Shown here: piece by piece, positions 31,790 through 43,785 of the stretch | Layout: each line of letters opens with the position of its first letter | Position numbering within the stretch: the first letter of the stretch is position 1 | NCBI GenBank assembly: GCA_963693315.1 | Contig: OY856186.1 | Span: 96,390,943 to 96,454,942, forward strand | Origin: Diogma glabrata | Lineage: Eukaryota > Arthropoda > Insecta > Diptera > Cylindrotomidae | Direction: 5' to 3' | Length of the DNA: 64,000 nt | The notes under the pieces: generated by a model | The model's database searches: none | What the model was told of the DNA's origin: nothing | What the model saw: the letters and a program-made list of their open reading frames with translations, nothing else | Position numbers and translations under genes: made by a program

Positions 31790-32514
31790 ATATTTTTTGT
31801 GGTGCGAACAAAGTATTAAAATTTATCGATAATGTAGTTTTTTAAAATTATTGCTGTTGTCTATTAGACGTTTCGTCCAAATTAATATGCTGATATTAAT
31901 AAAAAAATTAATTATTTATTTGACAGGCCATTCATATAGTATTGGTTTTCGCATCATAATTTTTGCATAGTTTTATGCCTGTAAATTTCTGTGAAATAAA
32001 ATAACTAAAAACAAAAGCTGCTATTTCATTTTCTTATGATCATTATTTCCAACAATGTGTGTTTGAACTTGCCTTGCCATTCGACAATATATGTTGTATA
32101 AAAATTTCAAGTAGATCTCACAATGCATTTTTGTAAAATTAGTTAATCAGAAGGTGCATACAAAATAGATTAGAAGAGGTTGGATTGTGATGGATAGCAA
32201 TTGTATCAAAGCCGGATGAAAAAAGGGCCTGCGGAATACCCCCTAGTTTTTATCATATAATATCGATCTACAGATCAAATATTCTAGCAATTATACGATT
32301 ATTGAATTGTCGGGAGCATTATTGAATTACACGCCTCGTTAAACAACAAGTTAAAATCAATAAGTTGTGTGCATATTTATTATTCTTTATTTTCATATCT
32401 ATCAGAGAAATCAGATAGTAAAACAAAATATGTATGTATATCAAGGATATCGTTTAATTTTTTATTCAAAAACAAACTGTCACAGACAAAATATTCTCGC
32501 CATAACACCAATAA
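31790..32514. other. AT-rich non-coding DNA
   Basis: No gene, RNA or repeat recognised. Confidence 0.4.
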
Positions 32515-32715
32515 ATAGGAGCGTAGACTGTCAACCATTGTTCCTCGTCTGTATGAATTTTTCAATTCTCTCAATGCTATTGGCCAGCTTTCACTTGAAG
32601 ACTTAATTCAATCGAATAGTTTTATATATATATGGTGATTATATATATATATGGTGATAATATATATGGTGATCAACCCATAAAGTTTTTCCAATATTCA
32701 AAACGTTTTGGTTAA
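32515..32715 (-). mobile_element. tRNA-derived SINE, copy 3 (5'-truncated)
   Basis: The minus strand matches the SINE body and 3' end of copy 1 (ATGGTTGACAGTCTACGCTC at the 3' end; GGGTTGATCACCATAT in the middle). The tRNA-like head is absent, and a TATATGGTGAT expansion at 32620-32670 is private to this copy. Confidence 0.75.
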
Positions 32716-33685
32716 TTAGAAAAAAAATAGTTTGTTTCTATTTATTTATTTATAACACATTAATACATTAATAGTTTCATGAGTGCCTATGTGTATTAAC
32801 GTAAGAAAATTTATTTTTTAATCTAAACAGCGTAACGCCTATACAACATTGGAAAATGTTGTGTTTTGAACAATTTAAAACGTTCATCATAAAGATTCTT
32901 CAACAAAAAAACAACACAATAAATTAAATTAACAATTATAAATCCAAAAATATCACCTTTGACCTTTTTACATTTATCTACTCATCTCTTTTAATTTTCC
33001 AAAATGTTTATGTCTAATTTGTAAATAACTGTTGACATTTAAAATAAAAAACTTGAGTACAGCAACTGTAGCAATGTAGATACTCCTAAGTCCTACGTAA
33101 AAATTGAAAACATTTTAAGAGAAAATACAAAGCAAATTTCCAGAAATTGTTTTAAATAAATTAAATAAAAAATATAAACTTAAGTTGATTAAAATGTTTT
33201 CAAATCATTCAAAAAATCTTAAAGTCTACTAGAAGTAGAAATTTGATATTTTCTTCAAGCTTTTTTGTCAGTTTTTAACAGGTATGCGACACAAACTATT
33301 AGCTGAGAACAAACCGACTAGCATTTTGTTCAGACATGCTCTATTATTCGAGCATGTCTGATCAAGGTATGACAGGACAATTCAGGGTGTAATAGGACAA
33401 GCCCTAAAAGGGCGTTCAGTTCGTTCATAGTCTGAGCATGCATAGAAAGCACGTTATGCATGAAAAATAAAAACTCGACCAATTCGATGTAACTTTGAAA
33501 TTAAATTGCTCAAGAACGGCTAAACTGATCACATCAAACTTTTTGAAAGATGATTAGTTAATCGTTTGAAAAAAAACTAATTAATTGTTTTTGTAATTAA
33601 AACTTTTAATTACATTTAAAAATTAACATATTAAAAAAACTTTTTTCTACAATTGTTGTGAAAGTCAAATTTTCTACGATGAATT
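32716..33685. other. AT-rich DNA with a fragment of the CTGATCAGG repeat
   Basis: At 33310-33420 ACCGACTAGCATTTTGTTCA, ATGTCTGATCAAGG and TTCAGGGTGTAATAGGACAAG match the left edge of the family at 12395. Nothing else is readable. Confidence 0.45.
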
Positions 33686-33689
33686 TGAT

Positions 33690-33785
33690 AAAAAGTAGGC
33701 ATTGAAAATTAATCTTCCCAAATGACGTGTAGAAAGTACTTTCTGCACGGATTTGCCGTGTAGAAAGTACTTTCTGCACAGTTGT
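33690..33785. repeat. Paired GTAGAAAGTACTTTCTGCAC palindromes next to Crypton
   Basis: The same 21-bp palindromic word occurs twice, about 37 bp apart, joined by GGATTTGCC. It lies about 150 bp beyond the 3' end of the recombinase gene. A related hairpin lies on the other side at 35285-35420. Confidence 0.7.
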
Positions 33786-33930
33786 GTTTACATTGGAAAA
33801 ATAACTAGAAAATAAATCTACAAAAAACACATTCAATGCAATATTTAAAGCGAATCGAATTTTATTATAAATCAAATTATTCATAATTATAGATTAAACA
33901 TTAACAATAAATTATAGTTTTAATTGAAAT

Positions 33931-35121
33931 TTATTTATTAATATTTATTGTGATGTTGCATGAGGTACATGCACTAATATTTATCCCCTCAGTCGTATTT
34001 TTAGCAGCCTTAACAATTGTTCTATTGAATCCCATAACTGATTCCGCTGCACTTCCAACAATGGAGCTACTACCGCGACCTATATTTTCATTATCCATTG
34101 CGATATTGTCACTTGCAGGGGCTCCAGTTATTTTCTCACACACAGATATTTTATTTTGAATGGAGTTGTCGACATAGCTTTCCGCAACAGCAGAGGATTT
34201 CCATCCGCCATGCCTCTTGAGTGTTAAAATGTCTCCACCCGCATCTGCGAGTAACGTAGCAGATGTTCGTCTGAAACAGTGCCCTGTATATTCATGCAAA
34301 TTTGGAAGTAGCTCGCAATTTTTAGTGGAATTTTTCCAAATGTATTTATTCCAATAGCTTGCGAAGTACATTTACCATTCCGATAGTTAACAAAAAACCT
34401 TTTATGAGTGGTGTTTGCAGTGCGAAGATTTCTGTATTTACGATAAACTGAGATCCAATCACCAACCCCATTAGAAACAGTAAACGTTCGAGTGATGTGA
34501 GTTTGGTGTCTGGCACCTGTACAATTAATATATTTTCCTTATCCTCAATATGATCCAACATCATTTTCAGTAGCTCCTCCTTTCGACAGGCTCCAGCGAT
34601 ACCCATTATAAGAGCAATCTTTAATTTGAATTTTTTGAATATTAATATTAATTTTATACATTTAAATATTAAATAATTACCTTCATCATCAGAAAATCTT
34701 TGTCTGGTGCTTCATTCACAAACTTATTTATATCTTCTCTAGAAAAGGTTCTAGATTTTTTAGCAACATAGCCCACTGATTTTCTTTTCAACAATGCAAT
34801 CAACTTATGATATTTAGAGATATCGACGTTGTCTTCTAAAATAAGTGTACTCTTTAACATAGAGTACATTGACCATAAAGTGGATGACTTGAAAATGTTT
34901 GATTTTTCTGAAAAATAAGCCAAAAGAACGTTCTCCGTAATTTTCGTGGCTTTTTTCTCTCCACACCATGTCAAGAAAGCTTCTCGTTCTTTTCTATATC
35001 TAGTTTTAGATTTTTCAGGTAGAAGTTCCAAACAAACATTTTTAGCTGCCTCAGCAATGTCTGAAGGAGTTCCAATGATAACCTCTTCATCACTTTCACC
35101 GAAATCACTATTCATTTTCAC
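33931..35121 (-). pseudogene. Crypton tyrosine recombinase
   Basis: Exon 1 (35121 to 34681) starts MKMNSDFGESDEEV and carries an N-terminal SAM-like core-binding region (YRKEREAFLTWCGEKK). A 62-bp GT-AG intron (34680-34619) joins in phase 0 to ALIMGIAGACRKEELLKM, the first catalytic arginine region. The C-terminal part has GHCFRRTSATLLA (the HxxR motif), RHGGW, and ESYVDNS with the tyrosine that would attack DNA. These are the R, H-x-x-R, H and Y positions of tyrosine recombinases, and the text fits the insect Crypton families. Two frame changes (near 34490 and 34340) separate the middle segment, which in another frame reads RFFVNYRNGKCTSQ. Total about 375 residues, close to full length. The copy is recently dead. 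Confidence 0.88.
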
Positions 35122-35284
35122 CGATTTATTTTTAGAACGTTATTCAAACAAAATCAAAAACGATATGGGAAAATTTTTGACAACAATAAATCATGACATA
35201 CTTGATATAGTATAAAAAATGAAAATTTTAAAATTTACATTAGTTTATGGTATTAAATATTTGTATAGTATATGACTATCGAAT

Positions 35285-35420
35285 CTTGCAATTGTAGAAA
35301 AAATAGCGTGTACGACTCGTGTAGAAAGCACTATTGCAGTACTCATGTGAATGCAGCCCTCGATTAGCGTCTCGTGCTGCAAATTTCACACTCGTACTGC
35401 AATAGTGTTCTTTCTACACT
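35285..35420. repeat. Hairpin beside Crypton 5' side
   Basis: GTGTAGAAAGCACTATTGCAG faces CTGCAATAGTGTTCTTTCTAC; between them are smaller complementary words. It is preceded by GTAGAAAAAATAGCGTGTACG, a line also found before the hairpin at 55975. Confidence 0.65.
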
Positions 35421-35639
35421 CATTATACAATATACTATTTAAAGACGGCGCTAAGGTCGAAGATCAATTGAAATTTAGTTAATTTTTTTTTAAACAGTTC
35501 CTATCCTTGCTCTAAAATATATCATATTTACAAAGAGTAGTTAATTCGTGCTCTTGAGATATTTAATTTTAAAGATTTTAGTCCGAGTTTTTAGTCTAGT
35601 CATTCTACTTGTTCATAATTTTTTCAAACAACTTCCACA

Positions 35640-37014
35640 ACTGAAGTTCGAAAAAATATGGAGGGCAGAAATCTCAAGACTCTGAGATATTCGGCAAAAA
35701 ACTTTTATGGGGACATGGTTTTTAGTTTTGGGCAGCGATGTATATCAAACATAACTTTTTGTTAAAGTACATGTATTTTTTTTCTCTGTCTAGATATGTA
35801 TTACAGAACTAACACGAAACATCAATACGTTGTCGGAAAATTATAACAGATCATAAATTAACATAATTGTGAATAGTGAAAAGATTATACAATCAGCAAA
35901 CTACTGGTTCGCCCCTTCATTTAGCGTTTCGAGAAAATATTTCAAAATCACAAATTCATATTTCTTTCAAAATTCCAAAAATATTGTAAAACTAAATAAA
36001 ATCAAAAATTCAATTTTTTTTCAAACAAAATTCTAAAAATATTTCAAAAATTATTACAAAATCAAAGATTAAAACTTTTTTCAAAAATTCTAAAAATATT
36101 GCAAAAATTATAACAATATCAAAAATTATAACTTTTTTCAAAATTATAAAAATTATAATAAAATCAAAAATTTAAAATTTTTCAAAATTCCAAAAATTCT
36201 TACAAAATCAAAAATTTGAATTTTTTTCAAAATTTTAAAAATATACATAAAATTAAAAAAATGTTTTTTCAAAATTCAAAAAATATTCCAAAAATTAGAA
36301 TAAAATCAAATATTTAAACTTTTTCTAAATTCTAATAATATTCCAAAAATTCTTAAAAATTCAAACTTTTCCAAAATTCTAAAAATTTTGCAAAAATTAT
36401 TACAAAATAAAAAATTCAAACTTTTTTCAAAACTCAAAAAATTATAATAAAATCAAAAATTTTAAATTTTTCAAAATTCCAAAAATATTCCAAAAATTCT
36501 TACAAAATCAAAAATTGAAACTTTTTCAAAATTCCAAAAATATATATAAAATTCAAAAACTCTATTTTTTTCAAAATTCTAAAAATATTGCAAAAATTAT
36601 AACAAAAATTGAAACTTTTTTCGAAATTCCAAAAATATTTCAAAAACTAGAATAAAATCAAATATTTAAACTTTTTCTAAATTCCAATAATATTCCAAAA
36701 ATTCTTAAAAATTCAAACTTTTTCCGAAATTCTAAATATATTGCAAAAATTATTACAAAATCAAAAATTGAAATTTTTTTTCAAAATTCCAAAAATTATA
36801 ATAAAATAAAAATTAAAAATTTTTCAAAATTCTAAAATTATTCCAAAAATTCTTACAAAAACAAAAATTAAAACTTTTTCCAAAATTCTAAAAATATTTC
36901 AAAAATTATTACAAAATCAAAAATACAAACTTTTTTCAAAATTCCAAAAATATTTCAAAAACTATAACAAATTCAAAAATTTCCATGTCCAATTTCTTTT
37001 CAATTACATTTACG
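35640..37014 (+). repeat. AT-rich minisatellite-bearing repeat family, forward copy
   Basis: A leader (35640-35935: ATCTCAAGACTCTGAGAT, TTTTGGGCAGCGATGTATATC, AAATTATAACAGATCATAAA) precedes an array of about 18-20 degenerate units of 50-60 bp, each like CAAAAATTATAACAAAATC plus AAACTTTTTTCAAAATTC. The same leader and array occur at 60660-61680 (forward) and in reverse at 46021-46490 and 47540-48320. The edge TTTACG at 37014 is where a hAT-like element enters. Confidence 0.8.
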
Positions 37015-38831
37015 CAGTGATGCCAGATTTTCAAAAACGAATTTCCCGTTGACGTATTGAAAATTCCCGATTTTTCCCGTTTTTTTAAGGAAAAAATCCC
37101 TCAGAAATTCCCGTCAAGTTTTCAATAAAAATATACATATAAATTCAATTATTTATTGAAAAAACTTCAAAAACCACCACAATTATTACAATATTTATCC
37201 CTCCGACAACTATAAATATAGGTTTATCCCTGTTTTTTACGACTATATTTGTGTACGTTATTAGTCTTAATATATAGAATGAAACAAACAGCTGTTAATT
37301 TTATTCTACACCGCAAATGTGGCGGAACACAATAAAACAATTTATTTGATTGTATTGAATGCTGAAATAAATTTTATTTTATTTTATTTTATAAAAATTT
37401 GATTGCATGTTATAAAAAATCAAAAGCAAACATTTTCGACCTGTAGCCCTATTCCGGGACATCGTGAAAAAGGAATTGGGAAATAAATTGTAGCAATTTA
37501 TCATAACTAGTATTCCGTGCCGCGGGAAATAACAAATTCGTATTAGAAAATATTTCGTTATTTCATTTATTGCACTTTTTTCTCAATTCACAATTCCCAA
37601 AGAAATGCCCAAGGAATAGACGTACTGATTATATAAAAAACAGTCAATTCAAACTGAAGCGCATGTCCCTCTCTCGAATATTAAAAAAGACAAAGACTAC
37701 TATGATTAAATTGAATAAAATTTCCAAAAGATTGTTTTTTGGTTTCTCATTAGTATAAAATTTGATGTCTTTCATCAGGTAGGGCTTTCATTAGGCTTTT
37801 TAGAGACTTTTCATTTTCAAAATACCAAATAATTAAAAAGATATATCGAAATTGAATCAAATTTATTTAATTGTTTGGAATTAATTATTCAAAAAAATAC
37901 AATAAAATTCATTTTTTTCTTTATTTGTTTTACTTGTTTTATCTTTAAAGTGATTCAATTTAAATTAATAAATGTTACTCTATCGGAGGATAAAACGTTG
38001 TATTGGGTTCGTTTTTAATGAATTTTATTCTCTCTTTTAATGAATTTGTAATGCTCGCTTGTGCCTCGCTCACATCGTAAACTTTTCCTTGAAAAATAAA
38101 ATATTGCATTAAACACTTACACAATATATTACTATTGTTTCGATTCTACATACAACTTGTGGAATAAGAAAGAACTGCTATAAAATGGAGCATTAAATCT
38201 ATTAAAATTGAGAAGGACATTTTTTAAAAGAAGTATATATGTCTTGATTTCATGATTTTCAAAAAATTTTAAAATTGTAATAGCTCTTTTTTGATACGTA
38301 AACAACTGATCAGAAATGAAATAGTAATGCCAAACATCGTAATTTTTTTAATATGTTTAAAAGGGATGGATGCATAGAGAGTCAACTTGTAGTTCCAGGC
38401 GATTCCATTTCTCGTTTAGCAGCATCAAAATATTTCTGAATTTCAGATAATATGGTGGTCCGTTGGGGTTTTCAAAACGTACCTATCTCCCTAAGAAATA
38501 TTTAAACAGCAAAAGGCTTAAATTCCATCGCGGATTTGACAATACTAAAGCCGATAGATGGCATATGCTTTTAAGGCCTGAAGCCTGGTAAAAAACTGGT
38601 TGGTGCAACCATTTCAAGATAAGTTTTATTTTAAAACGATTCCTTTGAATTGAAAAAATTCCAATTACTTCATTACTTACTTGAGTTTAATTGATCTCAA
38701 AAATCCAAAATCAAAACGATTCTATTATTAAATGTAAAAAATCCCGCACTTTCCAAGTTTTTTTCCCGCTTTCCCGTTTTATATGAAATATCCCGCAAAC
38801 GGGAAAAAAATCCCGCGATCTGGCAACACTG
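37015..38831. mobile_element. hAT-like element with CAGTGATGCCAGAT ends
   Basis: Left end CAGTGATGCCAGATTTTC and right end GATCTGGCAACACTG are inverted copies; both are followed inward by TTCCCG/CCCGTTTT-rich text (37045-37115 and 38740-38815). The CAGTG start suits hAT. No 8-bp duplication could be matched, so one side may have been rearranged. A short open frame at 37570-37758 shows no domain. It sits inside the repeat family copy that precedes it. Confidence 0.65.
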
Positions 38832-39910
38832 CCCCCTATGCTTGAACTATGCACTTTCAAAAAATTGTTAAATAAGTTTTATTTTTTATTTTTTCCATAC
38901 TACTTATATGCCAAGTTTCAGAAAAATCAAAATGATCAAGATCAAATTTCGAATTTTTCACCTGTGCACGTTTTTCATCATATATTACAAAAATGGTCTC
39001 CAAGTTTTTTATTGTGGTGGGTGGGTGGTTGGTTGATAAAATCGCATAGGCACTTGATAAAACTGTGGTGTATTAGCCAGGTTAACTCGAAAATGGAAGA
39101 TATGCGAAAATGGATTTCAAAATTAGAGAAAATGGTGGGGGTCTCCCGATTCCCGAACATGTGAAAGTATGAATCTTCAATAACTTCTAATCCTCGCTCT
39201 CAATGTTATTGGACTTGATATATAAGGTTTTAGTATTGTTATTTCAGTGTACCAACTTCTGGTTTGTTACCTTTTTCATCTCTTTATTCACACTACAGCC
39301 TACAATAATGAAGTGATTATGATGAAACTTATGACAAAGGTTTCAATAAGTCTCAGAAGATAATGATCAACTTTTGGGACACATTGATCAAAGTGGAGGG
39401 TGATCCACCAACTGCTAATTTTTCACACTTTTTTTTAAAAGTTTGTTGGAAGTATACAGACTCCGTTCATTAATCAACTTTGATGACACTTTGACAAAAT
39501 ATGGAGATTTAAATTACAAAGAACTAATTAGTTTTTGGACGATATTGGGATAAGTGTTGCGGAGCATCCCGAGCACCTGTTTATTTAAAACTTCAATAAC
39601 ATTAGTTCCTGATAATTGATTTTGATCAAACTTAGTATATATGCTTAGGGTATGATTTGTAACAGTTCTGCATTTCAACTTCCGGCAACATTTTTTTTAC
39701 TTTTTCTATTCGTGCAACAGAATTTGTCCATTGGGATAATTAGAACTACTTTTTTTATAATTAGAACTACGCGAAATCTATAACATCGGTTAGCCATTAA
39801 TTGAAGTATCTGATGGATGTTAGCTCACTTTATATCTGGAACTTTTTTTTCCAGAGCTGTGGTGCAGTTAGTCTGTGCATTATCCTCGCCAATATTTGTT
39901 CTTAAAAGCA
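38832..39910 (+). repeat. Copy of the ~620-bp-unit repeat family
   Basis: ACTACAGCCTACAATAATG, GGGACACATTGATCAAAG, AACTTCCGG and CCAGAGCTGTGGTGCAG match 21960-22740 in the same order. About one and a half units are present. The 108-codon frame at 38838 is inside it and shows no recognised domain. Confidence 0.65.
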
Positions 39911-40129
39911 TAAATAAGTTTTTTTTTTCGTTTTTAACATATTTGTAAAATTGGGGTTTTATCTCTAAGTAAGATACCATTCTGTATATTTTGAATAGCG
40001 TCGAAATAGGCTTGATCAATTTTCTGTTTCGAATGTAACTTTATGGACATTCTAATCAAAATTTTAAGACCAGGCATGATCTTGGATAATAATACTTGAA
40101 AATTAAAGGCGATTAACATAGTAACGCTA

Positions 40130-40609
40130 TATATGGAGTATGTTGATATAACTGTCCCGGAAGTGTGTCAAAAAAATGTGTCAAAACAAGGAAATTTGCA
40201 TATTTTTTGCTTAAAAACGTTCATTTTAAGTGATTAGGAGTAGGAACATTAAATATGGAGAAATCATGATAGTCGGCATTGGTATGCCAAAAACTAGGTT
40301 ATTGCATTATTATAAGTTTGTCAAAAAAGTATTGTCAAGTGTGTCAAAAGAAGGATTTTCATTTTTTTTAACCAATTTTTTGACAAAAAATGAAATTACT
40401 TATTTTTGCGACATAAAATTTAATCGATCATGAAATTGGACGTGGACATTTTTGATTTTGTTATAATTTTTGGACTTTTGAAAAAAGTTTGTATATTTGA
40501 TTTTAATGATTTGATAAGATTTGATAATTTTTGCGATATTTGTAGAATTTTGGAAAAAAATTTTTAAATGGAAAAAATTTCAATTTTTGATTTTGTTATA
40601 ATTTTTGCG
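40130..40609 (-). repeat. Minisatellite repeat family, reverse copy, inner part
   Basis: In reverse orientation, TTATAAGTTTGTCAAAAAAG and GTATTGTCAAGTGTGTC match 61745-61790, followed by ACGTGGACATTTTTG and array units (GATTTTGTTATAATTTTTG). The copy continues after the Harbinger element at 43530. Confidence 0.7.
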
Positions 40610-40776
40610 ATAGTCCACTACAGTAATTTCAGCGCTGAAAACAATTATTTTAAAAAGAGAACACAACATGAGACAGATAAATCAATACAAAAAATTATGG
40701 CAACCAAATTGACAACTTAAAGAAAAGAAAATTTTGTTTAATTTTAAAATCGTTTATCAAAACAAAAACTAAGAAA

Positions 40777-41790
40777 ATGGCGAGCTGTGAAATAAAAAAA
40801 AGAAAAATCTGTGATATAAGTGATAAAAAGTAAGTAAGATGATATTTGAATATATCTATATTTTATATCTACATTGAGTACATATATTATATGAATAATA
40901 TTTTAAAATTTAAGTAAATAAACTTATTTGTAGATGGCCAGTGGAAGTTGAGACAGCACTGATAAATTTTATTAAAGAGAATCAATTCATGTGGGACTCC
41001 GAACATGTGTCATATAAAAACAAAATCAGAAAAACGGAAACATTTCATAAAATAACAAAATGTTTGGCAGCAGAATATCCGCATTTAGGAATAAATTATG
41101 GTGATATACATCTTCAATATATGTATTTATAAAAAATCTTACGTTTATTAATTTTGTAGATAGTGTTACAAGAAAATGGCGAAATATAAAATCGTATTTT
41201 GTACAAATAAATTCAAAATACATTTCATCAAAAAACAAAAGTGGAAATGGAACTGATGATATAGTCACGCCAAATTGGAGCCATTGGGATGACTTGGATT
41301 TCTTGAGACCATCAACAATTCCAACTATAAGTTTCAATAATTTGCCGATAAGTTTTAATTTGCCTGTGGTGCGCACAACCTAAATAGCTTCGAGTTATAA
41401 CACTTATTTATAAAAATATTATAATTTTTAGGAATGCACTGATACCAATACTGATGATACGATGTCCGATGTGTTTATCCAAGAGGAATCATTGTCAAGA
41501 ACATTCAAAACACCAACAAATAGTCATACCCCTACTAGAAAAAAAAATCGTCTTCTTGTAACATAGACGACGCTATAATTAGTATAGCCGACAATATTTC
41601 CAAAATATCAAATACTAACAATAGTTCTGATACTTTGTTACCTGGTCCTGGAAAAACCCAAGTATTTGCGGATTATATTAAATCGCAATTAGATTTTATC
41701 ACTGACGAGCGTCTTTATATTAAAACTGAAATGGAAATCAATAAAATATTGTTAAATGCAAAAGAAGAACAATTAAATATAAAATGGTAA
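40777..41790 (+). pseudogene. Harbinger Myb/SANT (MADF-like) DNA-binding protein, one frame break
   Basis: Proposed exons: 40777-40829 (MASCEIKKRKICD), 40934-41100, 41160 to about 41362, and 41432-41790. The splice sites are GT-AG and the joins keep frame (KKWPVEVETALINF; GINYDSVTRKWRNIKSYF). The domain shows the trihelix/MADF pattern LINFIKENQFMWD, HVSYKNKIRK, ITKCLAAEYP, VTRKWRNIKSYF, with spaced tryptophans. A C-terminal segment (LLPGPGKTQVFADYIKSQL) ends at TAA 41788-41790. One base is missing in a run of nine A near 41541-41549, giving a premature stop; a 10-A run would restore a single frame. In the family this protein binds the transposase and brings it to the nucleus and the element ends. 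The break could be a sequencing error. Confidence 0.75.
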
Positions 41791-41959
41791 TAATATACAT
41801 ATGAAATATTTAAAACTCTAATTTTGTGTTTAAACAATTTTATTATTATTTATAAATGTTTTTAATTCGTCTCTTTGACGATGTACATTTTTATCGTCTC
41901 TACCCTGATTTTGAAATTGCGATAATGAAGGTGGAATAACAATCTTTTCACTGGTCACA

Positions 41960-43091
41960 TTATTTGTTGATCGTGAAACAGCTTAAAAAATTATGTAATG
42001 CGATGCAACATAAAGTTATTTTAATAGCTTTCTCTGGACCAACATTTATAGGGTAAAGTAATATTCGGAATCTGTTGCTTAATATTCCGAAAGCATTTTC
42101 TACTACTCTTCTTGCACGTGACAACCTATAATTAAAATATTGTTCCTCATCGGTTAAATTTTTTTTACTGTATGGCTTCATTAGAAATTTTTTTAGAGGA
42201 AATGCATCGTCTCCAATAAAAAAATAGTCTGATGTGATGTTTGAATTAGGAAGAGTTGAAGGTTTTGGAAATGAAAGTTTATTATTTTCTAGGGCATAGC
42301 TCAAAATAGAACGATTGAATATTCCACCATCACTCATACGTCCATTTGATCCAACATCACAAAAAATAAATTTATAGTTGGCATCTACAACAGCCATCAG
42401 CACAATTGAATTTTGTGATTTATAGTTATAGTATCTTGATCCAGCTGATCTAGGGGCCATAATTGCAACGTGTTTTCCATCAATTGCTCCACAACAATTT
42501 GGAAAATTCCATTTGTCTTCAAATTCATCTGCAATTTTTTTCCATTCCTCTGATGTGGTAGAAAATTTTAGATACTCCTCTTTCAACGCATTATAAATTT
42601 CGTCACACATTTCTGGAATGATTCTGCTAATTGTAGTTTGAGCTATCCGAAATCCATATTGTAAGCTGGTTTGTGTTTCTCCTAAAAAATGTATTGATTG
42701 ATATATAATAATAGGTGCCGACTACATTTCGTTAAAATTTTATTTGAGTTAATGGTTTACCTGATGCCAAAAATCTTAGAGTAACTGCTAATCTCTCTGC
42801 TGTGCTAATGGATTCTCGCATATTAGTATTTTGTCTCTCCAGATGTGTTGACAATTTAGAAAGTAAAAGGTTAAAATTGTCGGGAGACATCCTTAAAAAA
42901 TTTGAAAATAGTTCTACATTAGAACACTTCAAATTCGGCATTAATTTATAAAAATGCCCCAGTTCTTTTCTCTTTGATAAAAAATCCCTTATCCATATAG
43001 CTCTCTTCTTTTTTGCTAACATTTTTTTCTTTTTTAATAATAGTAGCATTGCAGCCACAGAATAATTTAATTTTAAATTTTTATGCTTCAT
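41960..43091 (-). CDS. PIF/Harbinger DDE transposase (two exons, apparently intact)
   Basis: Exon 1 runs 43091 to 42761 and exon 2 from 42681 to 41960, joined by a 79-bp GT-AG intron within a glycine codon (RFLASG-ETQTSLQYGF). The spliced protein is 350 residues with no internal stop. Exon 1 holds the helical N-terminus (MSPDNFNLLLSKL, STAERLAVTLRFLASG); exon 2 begins with a helix-turn-helix-like RIAQTTISRIIPE and then the DDE_Tnp_4 catalytic core: GAIDGKHVAI (first aspartate), VVDANYKFIFCDVG (second), and RRVVENAFGIL (glutamate), with NYRLSRAR just before. Family members are 350-450 residues. It cuts and inserts the element at TWA sites together with the Myb partner encoded opposite. Everything needed is visible, so this copy may be active or only recently silenced. 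Confidence 0.93.
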
Positions 43092-43529
43092 TTTGAAATA
43101 AACGTCTAATTTTTTAAAACAAAAGTGAAGTTAACTACATATTAAAATAAATTGTTTTTCTCAGGTTTACCAACAAAAATTTATAGCATTATAGCATTAT
43201 TTTAAAATGAGTCTTTTTTTTTAACTATTTGTCCATGAATTTCAGTTGTAGTTGAATTTTTAAGTATTCATATGAAATAATAACAGTTTATTAAATATTA
43301 AAATTAATTTTTAGATATTAAAATATGGTTTCATAAATTCGCCAGCTTTAAGCAACCATAAATTGCAAAGAATTTCAGCGCTTAAAATGTGTTTATAGGA
43401 AAAATTGCAATTGATTTAGTAATTGAGAACGGGACAAAATATATGAGTGCGTCTTTTATTTTCTCACGTATTTTTCCATAAACGAATTTCAGCGTTAGTT
43501 TCAGCGCTGAAAATTACATAGTGGACTAT

Positions 43530-43785
43530 GGGCTATTGATTTTGTTATAGTTTTTGCAATAGTTTTAGAATTTTGAAAAAAGTTACTTCGATCTGAATTT
43601 GAATTTTTGGAATATTTTTAGAATTTTGAAAAAGTTTAAATTTTTGATATAATAATAATTTTTGAAATTTTGAAAAAAGCTTGTTGTTTTTATTTTGTTA
43701 TAATTTTTGCAATATTTTGAGAATTTTGGAAAAAGTTTTAATTTTTTAATTTTTTTATTATTTTTGCACTAATTTTTTTTTTGTT
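43530..43785 (-). repeat. Minisatellite repeat family, reverse copy, middle part
   Basis: Array units (GATTTTGTTATAGTTTTTGC, GAATTTTGAAAAAAG) continue from 40609 after the Harbinger insertion and stop at the 3' end of the non-LTR element. Confidence 0.7.

Larger units (their letters stand above)
40610..43529. mobile_element. PIF/Harbinger transposon carrying both genes
   Basis: The ends are inverted copies: ATAGTCCACTA...TTTCAGCGCTGAAA at 40610-40640 and TTTCAGCGCTGAAA...TAGTGGACTAT at 43500-43529, with a 2,920-bp body. Inside, a Myb/SANT-like gene on the plus strand and a DDE transposase on the minus strand converge, the standard two-gene plan of PIF/Harbinger. The element splits an AT-rich minisatellite array. 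The expected 3-bp TWA duplication is not obvious, so exact ends are uncertain by a few bases. Confidence 0.92.

Noticed and set aside
35940..36980. Scaffold or centromere satellite
   Set aside because: The array always comes with the same leader in four places, so it belongs to a dispersed element.
38978..39164. Frames of 108 and 60 codons on opposite strands
   Set aside because: Inside the ~620-bp-unit repeat family; no recognised domain.
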